A stretch of DNA of 64,000 nt from the NCBI RefSeq assembly GCF_002218065.1, contig NZ_BDUB01000001.1, forward strand, positions 259,567 through 323,566, read 5' to 3'. The notes beneath the pieces are model-generated. The model was not told the origin of the DNA and ran no database searches. It worked only from the letters and a program-made list of their open reading frames with translations. Each line of letters opens with the position of its first letter. The stretch's first letter is position 1. Positions 46,011 through 56,384 of this stretch are shown in pieces. The stretch is from Nodularia sp. NIES-3585. Lineage in GTDB: Bacteria > Cyanobacteriota > Cyanobacteriia > Cyanobacteriales > Nostocaceae. A program made the position numbers and the translations under genes.

Positions 46011-46925
46011 ATGCATCACAGTTCCGGTCGCTGGCGTTTGGGTCTAGCATTATCGCTGCTGACGGTCTTTTTGTGGGGAATTTTACCTATAGCACTTGCA
46101 GTAACTTTACAAGTTCTTGATGTCTATACGATTATTTGGTTTCGGTTTTTGGTGTCATTTGCGCTACTGGCTGTGTTTTTAGGAGTGCGGGGTCAATTAC
46201 CCAACTCACAGCAATTGCGTACTAGTTCTGGTAAATTATTAGCGATCGCTACTTTATTTTTAGCATTTAATTACTTCCTATTTATGCAAGGTCTAGCGTT
46301 AACATCACCCGCTAACGCTCAAGTTCTCATTCAATTAGCACCCCTATTATTAAGTTTTGGTGGTTTATTGATTTTTCAAGAACGTTATACACTGCATCAA
46401 TGGATTGGTGTCAGTATACTCACATCTGGTTATATTGTATTTTTTCGTGAACAAATCACCAATTTAATCACATCACAGGAAACTTATTTTTTCGGGAGTA
46501 GTTTGATTATCTTAGGAGCAATAGCTTGGGCTATTTATGCTTTGTCCCAAAAGCAGTTATTGCAATCTTTATCCTCTCCTAACATCATGCTAATTATTTA
46601 CGGCGGATGTGCTTTATTATTTACTCCATTTGCTAAACCAGAAACAATTTTAACCTTGAATAATTACTATTTATTAACATTGATTTTTTGTGCTTTAAAT
46701 ACTTTAGTTTCCTATGGTGCTTTTGCCGAATCATTAGAACATTGGGAAGCATCAAAAGTAAGTGCAGCCTTAGCTTTAGTTCCTATTATTACCTTAAGCT
46801 CAGTTGCTCTTGTCTCAGTATTATCACCTTCTTTAATACCCATAGAAAACCTGACTTCAATTGGTCTATTCGGCGCATTTTTAGTGGTAAGTGGTTCTGT
46901 AGCGATCGCCTTAGGTAAAACCTGA
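46011..46925 (+). CDS. EamA/DMT-family membrane transporter
   Basis: 304 residues, about ten hydrophobic segments in two halves, each an EamA repeat (LPIALAVTLQVLDVYTIIWF in the first, AIAWAIYALSQKQLLQSL in the second). RhaT/YdcZ-like exporters of small metabolites or amino acids have this plan. The substrate is unknown. It begins 33 bp after the acetyltransferase and may share its transcript. Confidence 0.9.
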   Translation: MHHSSGRWRLGLALSLLTVFLWGILPIALAVTLQVLDVYTIIWFRFLVSFALLAVFLGVRGQLPNSQQLRTSSGKLLAIATLFLAFNYFLFMQGLALTSPANAQVLIQLAPLLLSFGGLLIFQERYTLHQWIGVSILTSGYIVFFREQITNLITSQETYFFGSSLIILGAIAWAIYALSQKQLLQSLSSPNIMLIIYGGCALLFTPFAKPETILTLNNYYLLTLIFCALNTLVSYGAFAESLEHWEASKVSAALALVPIITLSSVALVSVLSPSLIPIENLTSIGLFGAFLVVSGSVAIALGKT

Positions 46926-47163
46926 TTAAATCATATTTAAATCCTGGAATTTATCCCAGAAATTCCCCCAATTTTCTCTAACTATATAGAACTATCCAAG
47001 CTAATTCATAGGGAGAAAAAATTCGCTCTCGCTAGTCCTGCCAATACTGCCGACAACATCTTGATATTCATTTGTTAAAATATATATTTAGATTCTAAGG
47101 AAGAAGATAGTGAGGACGCAAACGTAAGGAGTTTATACACACTTACCAGAAGAATTCATTCAT

Positions 47164-47877
47164 ATGACTACTGAAAACCTTCTGTTAGCTGCCTTACCCC
47201 GCGAGGTGTATGAGCAGCTCCACAAAAAGATGGAACCAGTCTCGCTGCCATCAAACAAGATACTTCACTACCCAGGCGAAACAATTGAAGAGGTTTACTT
47301 TCCTATCAACTGCCTGATCTCGGTCACAATTACAATGAAAGACGGCAGCACGGTCGAAGCAGGAGTAATTGGTAACCGCGAGATGGTAGGAATCAACGCT
47401 TTCATGGGCGGGACTGAGACAACCCAGACCGAGTATATAGTACAAGTTGCCGGTGACGCGGTGAAAATGGAAGCACAGTCACTGCGAAAAGAATTCGACC
47501 AAAACAAACAGCTGCGGGATGTGATGTTGAAATACACACAGGCTTTTATCGCCCAGATTTCGCAGAACGTCGCTTGTAACCGCCTCCATACTATAGAAAA
47601 ACGCTTTGCTCGCTGGCTGCTTGAGTCCAGTGACCGTATCCAATCGGATGAACTCGACCTCTCGCAGGAGTTTATCTCCCATATGCTGGGTGTGCGCCGT
47701 TCTGGCGTTACCGAGACTGCTCGCCATGTGCAAAAGAAAGGCCCCATCACATACAGCCGTAAGAAAATCAAAATCGTTGACCGACAAGGGTTGGAAAACG
47801 TTTCCTGCGAGTGTTATGAGACACTTAAAGATGAATACAACCGCTTGCTGAAGTTTAATCTCAGGGAAAAGCGATGA
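47164..47877 (+). CDS. Crp/Fnr-family transcriptional regulator
   Basis: A cyclic-nucleotide-binding-like beta roll (about 20-130; HYPGETIEEVYFPINCLISV, VEAGVIGNREMVGINAFMGG) followed by a winged helix-turn-helix (LDLSQEFISHMLGVRRSGVT and ETARHVQKKGPITYSRKKIK). The cAMP-binding Arg/Ser set is not evident, so the ligand may differ. Codon choice is markedly richer in C/G at third positions than its neighbours, and long overlapping frames occur on the opposite strand for the same reason, so lateral transfer is likely. No target site is recognised nearby. Confidence 0.9.
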   Translation: MTTENLLLAALPREVYEQLHKKMEPVSLPSNKILHYPGETIEEVYFPINCLISVTITMKDGSTVEAGVIGNREMVGINAFMGGTETTQTEYIVQVAGDAVKMEAQSLRKEFDQNKQLRDVMLKYTQAFIAQISQNVACNRLHTIEKRFARWLLESSDRIQSDELDLSQEFISHMLGVRRSGVTETARHVQKKGPITYSRKKIKIVDRQGLENVSCECYETLKDEYNRLLKFNLREKR

Positions 47878-48010
47878 TTTTTTAATTCGTAATGAGAAAA
47901 TTTGTACGTGAGGGTTAAGGAAACACCCCAAGCCAAAAAATGCCTAGTTGAATTTTTGGACATCCTTAATTGTTAAAGTCAAATTATCTGTTAAATTACG
48001 AAATTTTACT

Positions 48011-48883
48011 GTGCAAGGTTTTCTGAACTTAAACAAACCCTTTGACTGGACATCTCACGACTGCGTGGCGCGGGTGCGAAAACTCTTGCGCCTCAAACGT
48101 GTAGGACACGCCGGCACCTTAGACCCAGCCGCGACTGGAGTCTTACCCATCGCCCTGGGTAGAGCTACCAGATTATTACAATATCTGCCCGAAAACAAAG
48201 CCTATAAAGCCACTATCCGCTTGGGTGTGCAGACGACAACCGACGATTTGCAAGGTGAAATCATCTCATCTCAACCTTGTCCAGGATTGAATTTTGCCGA
48301 CGTGAAAACTGCGATCGCACAATTTCAAGGTAAAATTGAGCAAATCCCCCCAATATACAGCGCCATTCAAGTAGATGGGAAACGCCTATATGACTTAGCA
48401 CGCAGAGGCGAAACCGTGGAAGTACCTAAACGTACAGTCGAAATTTTTCACACAGAAATTTTAGATTGGCGGGAAGGCGATTTTCCCGAATTGGATGTGG
48501 CGATCGCCTGTGGAAGTGGTACATATATAAGAGCGATCGCTCGTGACTTAGGTGCAACCTTAGAAACTGGTGGTACTCTCGCCGCTTTAATCCGCACAGC
48601 CAGTAGTGGTTTTAACCTTACAGACAGTCTTACCTTAACTGACCTAGAAACACAATTACAAACAGGGACATTTCAGCCTAGTGTTCCCGATATCGCCTTG
48701 CAACATTTACCATCTGTAAGATTACCAGCCATATCTGCTCAAAAATGGTGTCAGGGGCAAAAAATACCTTTAACTCTCGATTTTTCTGGTATAACCAGAG
48801 TTTACGACGAAGAAGCTTGCTTACTGGGTATAGGAAAACTACAGGAAGGTGTGCTAATACCAACAACAGTATTGAAAACGTAA
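48011..48883 (+). CDS. truB: tRNA pseudouridine-55 synthase
   Basis: Makes pseudouridine 55 in the T loop of tRNA. The GTG start at 48011 gives the family N-terminus [19 protein letters not shown]; an upstream TTG frame from 47948 is rejected. The catalytic Asp lies in [14 protein letters not shown] (D38), and [20 protein letters not shown] and [15 protein letters not shown] are further TruB signatures. 290 residues; the C-terminal extension is typical for cyanobacteria. Confidence 0.96.
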   Translation: MQGFLNLNKPFDWTSHDCVARVRKLLRLKRVGHAGTLDPAATGVLPIALGRATRLLQYLPENKAYKATIRLGVQTTTDDLQGEIISSQPCPGLNFADVKTAIAQFQGKIEQIPPIYSAIQVDGKRLYDLARRGETVEVPKRTVEIFHTEILDWREGDFPELDVAIACGSGTYIRAIARDLGATLETGGTLAALIRTASSGFNLTDSLTLTDLETQLQTGTFQPSVPDIALQHLPSVRLPAISAQKWCQGQKIPLTLDFSGITRVYDEEACLLGIGKLQEGVLIPTTVLKT

Positions 48884-49066
48884 TCAACAAGCACTCATAG
48901 CAAAGTTCTGAATTTCAAGGCTTTGAGCCATCAATACTGTCCTCACCCATGAGAATACAGCTATATCTGAGAAAGTTAACAAAGTAACTAGGCGTAAAAC
49001 CCCAAAAGCTTCTAAGCTAATTGCAGATATTTGACATGACTACAATCAGGATTAGGAGTAGCTGCT

Positions 49067-49771
49067 ATGCCGACAATTCATTTAGTCGATGGTGAAAAAG
49101 GTGGGGTAGGAAAATCTCTGCTCACCAGAACAATGATTCAGTATTGTCTAGATAAGAGAATACCCTTCGTACCTGTAGAAACTGATCGGTCTAATCCTGA
49201 TGTCGCTGGTGTATACAAAGGAATATGTCAGTATGCTGTATTTACTGAAGATGAACGCCACGCTGATAAAGCAGATAAAATCTTCGAGATGGCGCTGTCT
49301 AAGCCAGTAATTGTGAATTTGGCGGCGCAATCTCATCGAGCTGTTAAAGGCTGGATTGAGAAAAATCTGTTAATTGAATTGGGACGTTCCGAGGGAGTGA
49401 GTTTTTGCAAGTGGTTTGTGTCTACCGGAGGATATGACAGCCTGAACCTATTTACTCAGTCAGTAAATAGTTACGGTGTCCACATCCCTCACATTTTAGT
49501 CAGGAATTTAGGGCTGTGCGATGATTGGGAACACGTTGAATCTGATACTTCCATACAAAATTTAGTCAGACAACATAACATTAGGGTGATAGATTTTCCC
49601 AAATTGGCATACAAAGAAAGAAATATCATTGACCAACATCGCTTAACTTTTGCCGAAGCGCGAGAGTATAAAGAATTTGGGATGCTTGGTAAACAGCGAG
49701 TAGTACAATTTCTCAAACTTGCTTATTCTTCCTTTGAAAAAGTAGGTATCTGGTATGAAGAGGTGAAATAA
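49067..49771 (+). CDS. ParA/MobD-like P-loop ATPase
   Basis: 234 residues opening with a deviant Walker A, VDGEKGGVGKSLLTRT (positions 7-22), with both Lys of the ParA/MinD class. VPVETDRSNPDV is the Walker A' type strand and PVIVNLAAQS stands at the Walker B region. Similar proteins occur next to mobilisation genes on cyanobacterial plasmids and are called MobD-like; no partner (ParB or relaxase) is nearby. Possible relic of a mobile element. Confidence 0.8.
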   Translation: MPTIHLVDGEKGGVGKSLLTRTMIQYCLDKRIPFVPVETDRSNPDVAGVYKGICQYAVFTEDERHADKADKIFEMALSKPVIVNLAAQSHRAVKGWIEKNLLIELGRSEGVSFCKWFVSTGGYDSLNLFTQSVNSYGVHIPHILVRNLGLCDDWEHVESDTSIQNLVRQHNIRVIDFPKLAYKERNIIDQHRLTFAEAREYKEFGMLGKQRVVQFLKLAYSSFEKVGIWYEEVK

Positions 49772-49930
49772 AAAAGCACCATAAGTAGGTACCCAAGAAA
49801 ATTTAAATGTAGGGTGTGTTATCGCTTTAGCGTAACGCACCTTGAATTTTTGCCGATTCGTTATTTTAGGTCATAACACACCTGACATTAAACTCATTTG
49901 TCTTCAGATACAGGAAATTTTCCCGCAGAC

Positions 49931-50245
49931 TTAGTCCCAAGTGGAAGCATCTCTTAGTACAGCCGGAATTTCCCCTTGTGATAAGGGAAACTCTAACAAA
50001 GTTTCTTTATAACCCAAATATCCCGACTCAGCGAAAGATAACAGCATACGCCCCAGCGCTAACCACACCTCTGATTCATATTCCCAATCACGATAACGGG
50101 AAGCTCTACCAGCAATTGAACGTAGCGCCCAAAAGTAGGAATTTCTCACCACCGAACCACCTTTTTTAAACTCTGGTAAGTCCTCGTGATTGAGAAAAAG
50201 GATTGTATCTTCAATTTTGGCTCTCATGTCAATGCTTTCAGCCAT
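49931..50245 (-). CDS. Small helical protein of unknown function
   Basis: 104 residues, mainly helical and amphipathic (RAKIEDTILFLNHEDLPEFK, RNSYFWALRSIAGRASRYRD, EVWLALGRMLLSFAESGYLG). It is not a clear match to any family I know. The frame is clean and the codon use is like that of neighbours, so it is probably a real gene. Isolated, divergent from the esterase gene 132 bp away. Confidence 0.6.
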   Translation of the reverse strand: MAESIDMRAKIEDTILFLNHEDLPEFKKGGSVVRNSYFWALRSIAGRASRYRDWEYESEVWLALGRMLLSFAESGYLGYKETLLEFPLSQGEIPAVLRDASTWD

Positions 50246-50377
50246 CTAGGGAACTATAGGTTAAGTATACCTAGAGTAGGTGGGGTAACTTTACTATTCT
50301 AGACATTGCTCTAGCTTGGTTGAGATTTTCTGTAGCTACAATAAACTAATACTTTATACAACATATAGGACTCCTAT

Positions 50378-51388
50378 TTGATTTTTGAAAAAAATTCCGT
50401 ACACCTCGATTATCTGAAACTCTTTTGCCTTTCGCTTTTTGCCTTTTGTATGACTACGCAAATAATTTTAGATATCAAACCGGATTCATATATGTCAAAA
50501 TTTGCATTAACTAATGGTGACTACGCTAACCTTATAACTGTCGCTAATCATGCTATTGAAGAAAGATTACCCTTAGCTGATAGTCTCTATGCTGATGTTG
50601 TAGTTTCCGTTGATTTAGACGAAAATTTAATAGAAAAGTCAGGGGTAGAAACAGATATGAATGATATAGGGTTCGATGTTTTTATCATTGCAGGGCAGTC
50701 TAACGCAGTTGGACGGGGGAAGCCTATTGATAATATCTTGGATACTTCTAGCAATAGGGTATTTCAAATGCCCTCACAGGGACCAGACAAGGATATGGTT
50801 ATCGCAGCTATAGACCCACTTGTGCATAATGGCAAGATTCATCCTGGAACTGTAGGTTTTGGTCTAACTTTTGCTAAGTTGTATGCTGATACAATTCCGA
50901 ATAATAGACAAGTCTTATTAGTTCCAGTCGCAAATGGAGGGACTGGATTTGTCGATAATCAATGGAATCCTGGCAACCCTTCTTTTAATTTAGCAGTCCA
51001 ACAGTCAAATCTAGCATTAACATATCCCAACTCTAAATTAATGGGTATTTTATGGTTACAAGGGGAAACTGATTATAAGCAAATAAATCAATACCAGTCA
51101 AGGCTTGATGCTGGATTAACAGCACTAAGAAATCAAATTAAAGAAGCTACCAATACTCCTATTATTTTAGGAATGATCACAGATAGTTCACCTGCTTATA
51201 CCTCAATAAACAATATTATTGTTGATACTCCCAATAGATTACTTAATTGTGCGATTGTCACAAATGAGGGACTATCTGCGAATTCTGTAAATGATGCTAT
51301 TCATTATAATGCTGTAAGTCAAAGAATATTGGGAGGTAGGTACTTCAGTAAGTATTTACAATTAACAAAAGGTTTATGTCCGAGATAG
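50378..51388 (+). CDS. SASA-family (CE6-like) carbohydrate acetylesterase
   Basis: Probable SGNH-like esterase. The N-terminus has a hydrophobic segment (LFCLSLFAFCMTTQIIL), so it is exported or anchored. The GQSN motif FIIAGQSNAVGRGKP holds the nucleophile Ser; GILWLQGETDYKQ is block III-like and NDAIHYNAVSQRILG contains the catalytic Asp-x-x-His. Such enzymes remove O-acetyl groups from polysaccharides or sialic acid. The TTG start is uncertain; later Met codons are possible. The TAG stop is part of a hairpin repeat. Confidence 0.75.
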   Translation: MIFEKNSVHLDYLKLFCLSLFAFCMTTQIILDIKPDSYMSKFALTNGDYANLITVANHAIEERLPLADSLYADVVVSVDLDENLIEKSGVETDMNDIGFDVFIIAGQSNAVGRGKPIDNILDTSSNRVFQMPSQGPDKDMVIAAIDPLVHNGKIHPGTVGFGLTFAKLYADTIPNNRQVLLVPVANGGTGFVDNQWNPGNPSFNLAVQQSNLALTYPNSKLMGILWLQGETDYKQINQYQSRLDAGLTALRNQIKEATNTPIILGMITDSSPAYTSINNIIVDTPNRLLNCAIVTNEGLSANSVNDAIHYNAVSQRILGGRYFSKYLQLTKGLCPR

Positions 51389-51414
51389 TGAGGACTTTAG
51401 TCCTCACTACGAAC
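51385..51414. repeat. Hairpin repeat at converging 3' ends
   Basis: ATAGTGAGGACTTTAGTCCT followed by CACTACGAAC, a member of the 13793/33621 family. It supplies the stop codon of the esterase gene and reaches within 3 bp of the TonB-receptor stop, so it may serve both 3' ends. Confidence 0.8.
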
Positions 51415-51416
51415 CA

Positions 51417-53492
51417 TTAAAAATTTGAGGTTAAACCTACACGAAAAGTTAAGCCAGGACTGTAGATGCGATTAACTCGTTCATATTGTTCGCCGAGTAA
51501 ATTTTCTACATAAACTGTTAGTCCCAAATTGCTGGTGACAGGAATTCGACCACTTAAATCTAAATTTAAGAAAGCAGGGGCAAAATCTCGATTCGTTTCG
51601 CCAGGGACATTAAACAAGGCTCGGCGAGTGCCACTGTTATAGGTAACATACAAATTAGCGTTCCAGCCTAAATTTTGATAACCTACACCAGCTTGAGCCA
51701 CAGAATAAGGAATCAAACCTAATTGTAAACCTGCTTCTGTGCCTGTTTTTATTTGAGCATCTGTATAAGTATAGTTCAGAAAAGTTGACCAGCCATTGGC
51801 AATTTGTAATCGTAATGCGGCTTCTAAACCATTCGTATTTACTAACCCAATATTTTCCCATCTACCAGCGATAATTCCCAGGCGATTATCTAAACTACTG
51901 CCGAAATAAGTAAACTGTCCTATCAAATTATTTGTCAGTTTGATATCCACTCCCGCAGTCCAAGATGAACCTGTTTCTGGGATTAAATCAGGGTTAGGTT
52001 CCCAACCGTGAACAGTATCATAAACATATAATTGATCTAAACCAGGATTACGCTGTCCCCCAGCCCAACTTCCTCGCATGGCTAATGTTGGTGAGAGCGC
52101 ATAACGTAAGCCAGCACTAGGGTTGAGATAATTACCAAACTCCCCATCAAAGCTTTGTCTTAGCCCTAAATCTATCTGAAAATTATCGCTCAGATTTAAA
52201 GTGTTCACAGCAAATAAAGCTGTATTTAACACGTCTCTATTTTCAGTCTCATTATTAACAATTCTATCAGGTCTGGTACTAAAAGTATCACCGTTTAAGT
52301 TGGTATTCTTTAAATCTAATCCCCAGCGTAACTGATAACTGGGCGTTAACTTCCAAGCATGATCGACTCTAGCTGTAAGTTGTTGTGTATCTAAAACACC
52401 TCTACGGTTAAATTCTTGTCCTGCAAATGCAGTCGGACCATAAGTGCTGAAGTAATCTTGATTGTAACCGAGTGTGGTTGTGAGATTAGAACTTTCGCCT
52501 TCACCCAAGCGAGTTTTCCAAGATAAACCCACATTTAAACCATCATGGTCTAATCTATCTCTTTGCAGTGGAAAACCGAAATAAATTAAGCCCCGACGAC
52601 TGCTGAGTGTTTTTACATCTAAATTTAAAGAGTTTTTACTATCTAAATCTAAAGCAATACTGCCAAAGTAGGTACTGGTAGCTGTGTCTGCATTCGATAA
52701 AAATCCTTCAGGATCACGATTGGCTGCACCAACAGGAACGCGATAACGATTATCTATAAAGTACCTTTCAAAGCTGAAATTATACCGAGCATCACCAACT
52801 GAGCCACCATAGCTTACTTGTTGATTATTTAAATTTAATGAGCCAAATTCTGCACTACTAGTTAATCTTGGTTGACTATAACCTTCTTTGGTAATGATAT
52901 TCACCACGCCACCGAAGGCTGATGAACCATACAAAGCAGATGTTACACCACTATATAATTCTACTCGTTCAATCGCTTCTACAGGAATGCTATTTAAATC
53001 TGTTCCACCATGATATGTGTTGACATTATTATTAATTGGTCTGCCATTAATTAAAAATACAGACTGTTCAATTGAAGCTCCCCGATAGTATGTCCCTGTG
53101 TGAATATCTGCACCATGTCCGACATTATTGATGGTGAAACCAGGCATTCTTTTTAATACATCTGCTACACTTGTCGCCCCCTGTTGTTGAATTTCTTCTT
53201 TATCGATCACATAAACAGGGGTAGACTCAGGCAAAGGGTCTTTTTCACCGATGACTTCTATGGAAATATCTGCATCGTCGGGGGGAATTGATTCTATTTC
53301 TGGCTGAGTTTCTGGTGTTACTTCAATCGGTATAGATTCTTGAGTTAATAATTCTGCATTAGTCACAGGTAACTCAATTTCACTCAAGTTAAAAATAGTT
53401 GAATTTACCTGTTCTGCATCAGTAGCAAGTGCCGGTAAAGCTATTAATAAAGTCGGTAAAGTAACTGGTAGGAGAAAAGAATACTTGTTCAC
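51417..53492 (-). CDS. TonB-dependent outer-membrane receptor
   Basis: 691 residues: signal peptide (ending near ALATDA), then an acidic Pro-rich linker, a TonB-box-like region (DISIEVIGEKDPLPESTPVY), a plug domain with QQQGATSVADVLKRMPGFTI and GVTSALYGSSAFGGVVNIIT, and a barrel of alternating aromatic strands ending in the outer-membrane C-terminal Phe (TFRVGLTSNF). Such receptors import siderophores, cobalamin or other large ligands. No cobalamin riboswitch or Fur box was recognised, so the ligand is undetermined. Confidence 0.9.
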   Translation of the reverse strand: MNKYSFLLPVTLPTLLIALPALATDAEQVNSTIFNLSEIELPVTNAELLTQESIPIEVTPETQPEIESIPPDDADISIEVIGEKDPLPESTPVYVIDKEEIQQQGATSVADVLKRMPGFTINNVGHGADIHTGTYYRGASIEQSVFLINGRPINNNVNTYHGGTDLNSIPVEAIERVELYSGVTSALYGSSAFGGVVNIITKEGYSQPRLTSSAEFGSLNLNNQQVSYGGSVGDARYNFSFERYFIDNRYRVPVGAANRDPEGFLSNADTATSTYFGSIALDLDSKNSLNLDVKTLSSRRGLIYFGFPLQRDRLDHDGLNVGLSWKTRLGEGESSNLTTTLGYNQDYFSTYGPTAFAGQEFNRRGVLDTQQLTARVDHAWKLTPSYQLRWGLDLKNTNLNGDTFSTRPDRIVNNETENRDVLNTALFAVNTLNLSDNFQIDLGLRQSFDGEFGNYLNPSAGLRYALSPTLAMRGSWAGGQRNPGLDQLYVYDTVHGWEPNPDLIPETGSSWTAGVDIKLTNNLIGQFTYFGSSLDNRLGIIAGRWENIGLVNTNGLEAALRLQIANGWSTFLNYTYTDAQIKTGTEAGLQLGLIPYSVAQAGVGYQNLGWNANLYVTYNSGTRRALFNVPGETNRDFAPAFLNLDLSGRIPVTSNLGLTVYVENLLGEQYERVNRIYSPGLTFRVGLTSNF

Positions 53493-53875
53493 TTTGTGTT
53501 CTTACATTTAGTAAAAATTACTCAGTAGTATTCTTGCTCTTAGAGTAAAATGATGTCAAAAGACATCCTGTCATAGTTCCTTTGATTTCAGTGTTTTTGA
53601 CAACAAAATCAAAGATATTGCCGAGAGTAGCTAAGTAAATGGCTAAATTTTGCTAAATTAAATAAAGTTGGAGTTAAAAACTAATTAAACCTCATCCAGG
53701 TTGAAACCTGTAGTTTTTACAGTGTTGACTGAAAAGCTCATATAGCAAGGGCTACATATCTCAACAGGCTATTGAAAAATCTCCAGTTCTCAAGATGGAC
53801 GTGGTTTAAATCCAATTCGGTAATTTTGTTCCGGGTTGGCAAAATCTACCAAATTTAGGGTAATGCTGCAACGCC
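53493..53875. other. Divergent promoter region (TonB receptor / CHASE2 kinase)
   Basis: 383 bp without a gene. A small hairpin CAGGTT-GA-AACCTG (about 53698-53711) followed by TAGTTTTTAC reads like a weak terminator on the plus strand. Nothing else can be supported; no riboswitch is evident. Confidence 0.5.
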
Positions 53876-56104
53876 GTGATTAGTGGAATATTAGAAAAAC
53901 TTCGAGCTGCGTTTGCTAAAGACAAGACTTACCGTGACACCTCTGCCCACAAGCACTGGTTACAAGTTATTTTGTTTACCAGCCTGGGCGTGACAGCTTT
54001 GGTATGGGGAGTTCGGGAACTAAAATGGTTACAGCCTTGGGAGTTAAAAGCTTATGACCAAATGCTGCGATCGCGTCCTATGGAACCACCTGATCCTCGG
54101 ATATTATTGGTAGAAATTACTCAAGAGGATCTAGCACCAGAGCCATGGCCTTTATCAGATGCGACAATCAATCAACTGTTGCTAAAACTACAATCTTATA
54201 AACCCAGTGTGATCGGTCTTCATTTCAACCGAGCAAATCAGGAAAATTTGGCAGAAAATCTGCAAAATAAACAGAATATTATTAGCACTTGCTTATTCAG
54301 CAGTATAGACAGACTAGAAATTCCTCCACCACCTAATTTTCCTGAAGATAATTTAGGCTTTAAAGATTTAATTCCTGATTACGAGTCAGAGCAAATTATT
54401 CGCCGGAGTTTATTATTTGCCCATTCTCAAGACAGCAAATGTCAAACTCCTTTCTCATTTGCTGCTAGATTAGCGGTTAATTATTTAGAAAAATTGGGTT
54501 TTCCGATTGAATTTCCTGATCAATATAATTTCTCTATAGGTAAAACTCACTTTTCCACTCTCAAAGCTAATTCCGGTAGTTATAAAAGACTGGATGCAGC
54601 AGGATACCAAATACTATTAAATTATCGTCATACTCAGCGCCTAGCTCACACAGTCACTCTGACACAAGTTCTTAATAATCAACTAGATCCCAATTTAGTT
54701 AAAGACAAATTAGTAATTATTGGCACAACTGCTGCCAGTGTTAATCCTGGTTTAAATACACCTTATAATGCTGCCCCTGACCAACCTTCAAGAACTCCTC
54801 CTGTCTTAATTCATGCCCAGATAGTCAGTCAGATTCTTAGTACAGTTCTGGATGAACGACCTCTGATTTGGTACTGGTCTGAAGGTGTGGAAATCCTCTG
54901 GCTGTGTGGCTGGTCAACTATAGGTACTATGGTCGGGTGGCGACTGCGACATCCTTTGTTGTTGCTAGTTGGGGGCGGTGTCAGTTTGGCTGGCTTGGTG
55001 ATCATCTGCACAGTAGTATTTTTCCAAGCTGGTTGGATACCTCTAATTCCCCCAGCGATCGCTTTAATTGTAAGTACTATGACTACAGTATTTTATACTA
55101 CTTACCAGCAACAGCAACAAACAAAAATCATCCTGTTACAAATTGAACAACAACAGCAAGCAATTGAACAATTAAATATTCTTTTAAAAGATACTGCAAC
55201 TACAGCAATTCGTGACGTACATATTCACTCTACATCCACACCCATATTCCCAGAACATAGAACTGGTGATTTGCTTTTGGGTGGACGTTACCAAATATCA
55301 AAAATTTTAGGATCTGGGGGATTTGGTCAGACTTATATAGCAAAAGATACTCAGCGACCGGGTAATCCTGTCTGTGTAGTTAAACAATTAATGCCAGCAC
55401 GCCGAGATCCAAAATTTTTGGAAGTTGCCCGCAGGTTATTTCATACTGAAGCGGAAATTTTAGAAGTGTTGGGAAAACATCAGCAAATTCCGGAACTCCT
55501 AGCTTACTTTGAAGATAATCAAGAATTTTATTTAATCGAAGAATACATTCCTGGGCATACCCTGAATGAGGAATTACCACCTGTGCAGGTTGTACAGAAT
55601 GAAGCTTTTGTGATTGATATGCTCAAGGGGGTTCTAGAAGTATTAGTATTTATGCATGAGCGGCGGATAATTCATCGAGATATTAAACCAACTAATATTA
55701 TTAGATGCTCTGAAGATCATCGACTGGTGTTAATTGACTTTGGTGCAGTCAAGTTGATGCAACCCCCAAATAGCGAGCAAACAGAGTTAGCAACTGTTGC
55801 CATTGGGACACGGGGTTATACCCCACCAGAGCAATTTGCAGGTCATCCCCGCTTATCTAGTGATATTTACGCTTTGGGAATTATAGGTATTCAAGCTATG
55901 ACTGGAATCCCACCCCAAGAACTTAAACCAGATCCAGATACAGGTAATATTATCTGGCGACAAACAGCCGAAGTTAGCGACGAATTAGCAGAAATATTAG
56001 ATAAAATGGTACGCTATCATTTTAGCGATCGCTATCAAACCGCAGCCGATGTCATGCAAGATTTAAATCACCTGATTAATTCCACATCTTCCACCTCTAG
56101 TTGA
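53876..56104 (+). CDS. CHASE2-domain membrane Ser/Thr protein kinase
   Basis: 742 residues. One transmembrane helix at about 28-46, an extracytoplasmic CHASE2 sensor at about 50-325 (WELKAYDQMLRSRPMEPPDP, VIIGTTAASVNPGLNTPYN), three transmembrane helices at about 330-420, a Gln-rich coiled coil, then a cytosolic kinase at about 470-730 (GSGGFGQTY, VVKQL, IIHRDIKPTNII, LIDFGAVK, GTRGYTPPEQ). Usual cyanobacterial one-protein receptor kinase. The signal is unknown. Starts at GTG 53876. Confidence 0.92.
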   Translation: MISGILEKLRAAFAKDKTYRDTSAHKHWLQVILFTSLGVTALVWGVRELKWLQPWELKAYDQMLRSRPMEPPDPRILLVEITQEDLAPEPWPLSDATINQLLLKLQSYKPSVIGLHFNRANQENLAENLQNKQNIISTCLFSSIDRLEIPPPPNFPEDNLGFKDLIPDYESEQIIRRSLLFAHSQDSKCQTPFSFAARLAVNYLEKLGFPIEFPDQYNFSIGKTHFSTLKANSGSYKRLDAAGYQILLNYRHTQRLAHTVTLTQVLNNQLDPNLVKDKLVIIGTTAASVNPGLNTPYNAAPDQPSRTPPVLIHAQIVSQILSTVLDERPLIWYWSEGVEILWLCGWSTIGTMVGWRLRHPLLLLVGGGVSLAGLVIICTVVFFQAGWIPLIPPAIALIVSTMTTVFYTTYQQQQQTKIILLQIEQQQQAIEQLNILLKDTATTAIRDVHIHSTSTPIFPEHRTGDLLLGGRYQISKILGSGGFGQTYIAKDTQRPGNPVCVVKQLMPARRDPKFLEVARRLFHTEAEILEVLGKHQQIPELLAYFEDNQEFYLIEEYIPGHTLNEELPPVQVVQNEAFVIDMLKGVLEVLVFMHERRIIHRDIKPTNIIRCSEDHRLVLIDFGAVKLMQPPNSEQTELATVAIGTRGYTPPEQFAGHPRLSSDIYALGIIGIQAMTGIPPQELKPDPDTGNIIWRQTAEVSDELAEILDKMVRYHFSDRYQTAADVMQDLNHLINSTSSTSS

Positions 56105-56384
56105 GTCTCTCAAATCCTCAAATAATCAAGGAATTGTCCGATTTTGGTAAAGTTAAATTTAACAAACAAATAATAGCCTATATTGCCAATAAATTCTAAT
56201 ATTTTGGCAAAAGCTAAATTTCTGTTCAGCAGTTTAGCCTAGTTACCGCACTTTTCGGTGTTATGAGGTACAAGAACCCCACCCCCAACCCCCTCCGGTG
56301 CAAGCGATGAGGGGGCTAAGATGTACCTTATATAAATGGAAACCGCTGTACCACCGAATCTCAAACCTAAAATCCAAAATTTGT

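Noticed and set aside
47295-47931. Overlapping minus-strand frames of 150-158 residues opposite the Crp/Fnr gene
   Set aside because: They arise from the GC-rich third positions of the real gene and show no domain.
53493-53875. Cobalamin riboswitch upstream of the TonB-dependent receptor
   Set aside because: No B12-box-like text or matching hairpins could be found.
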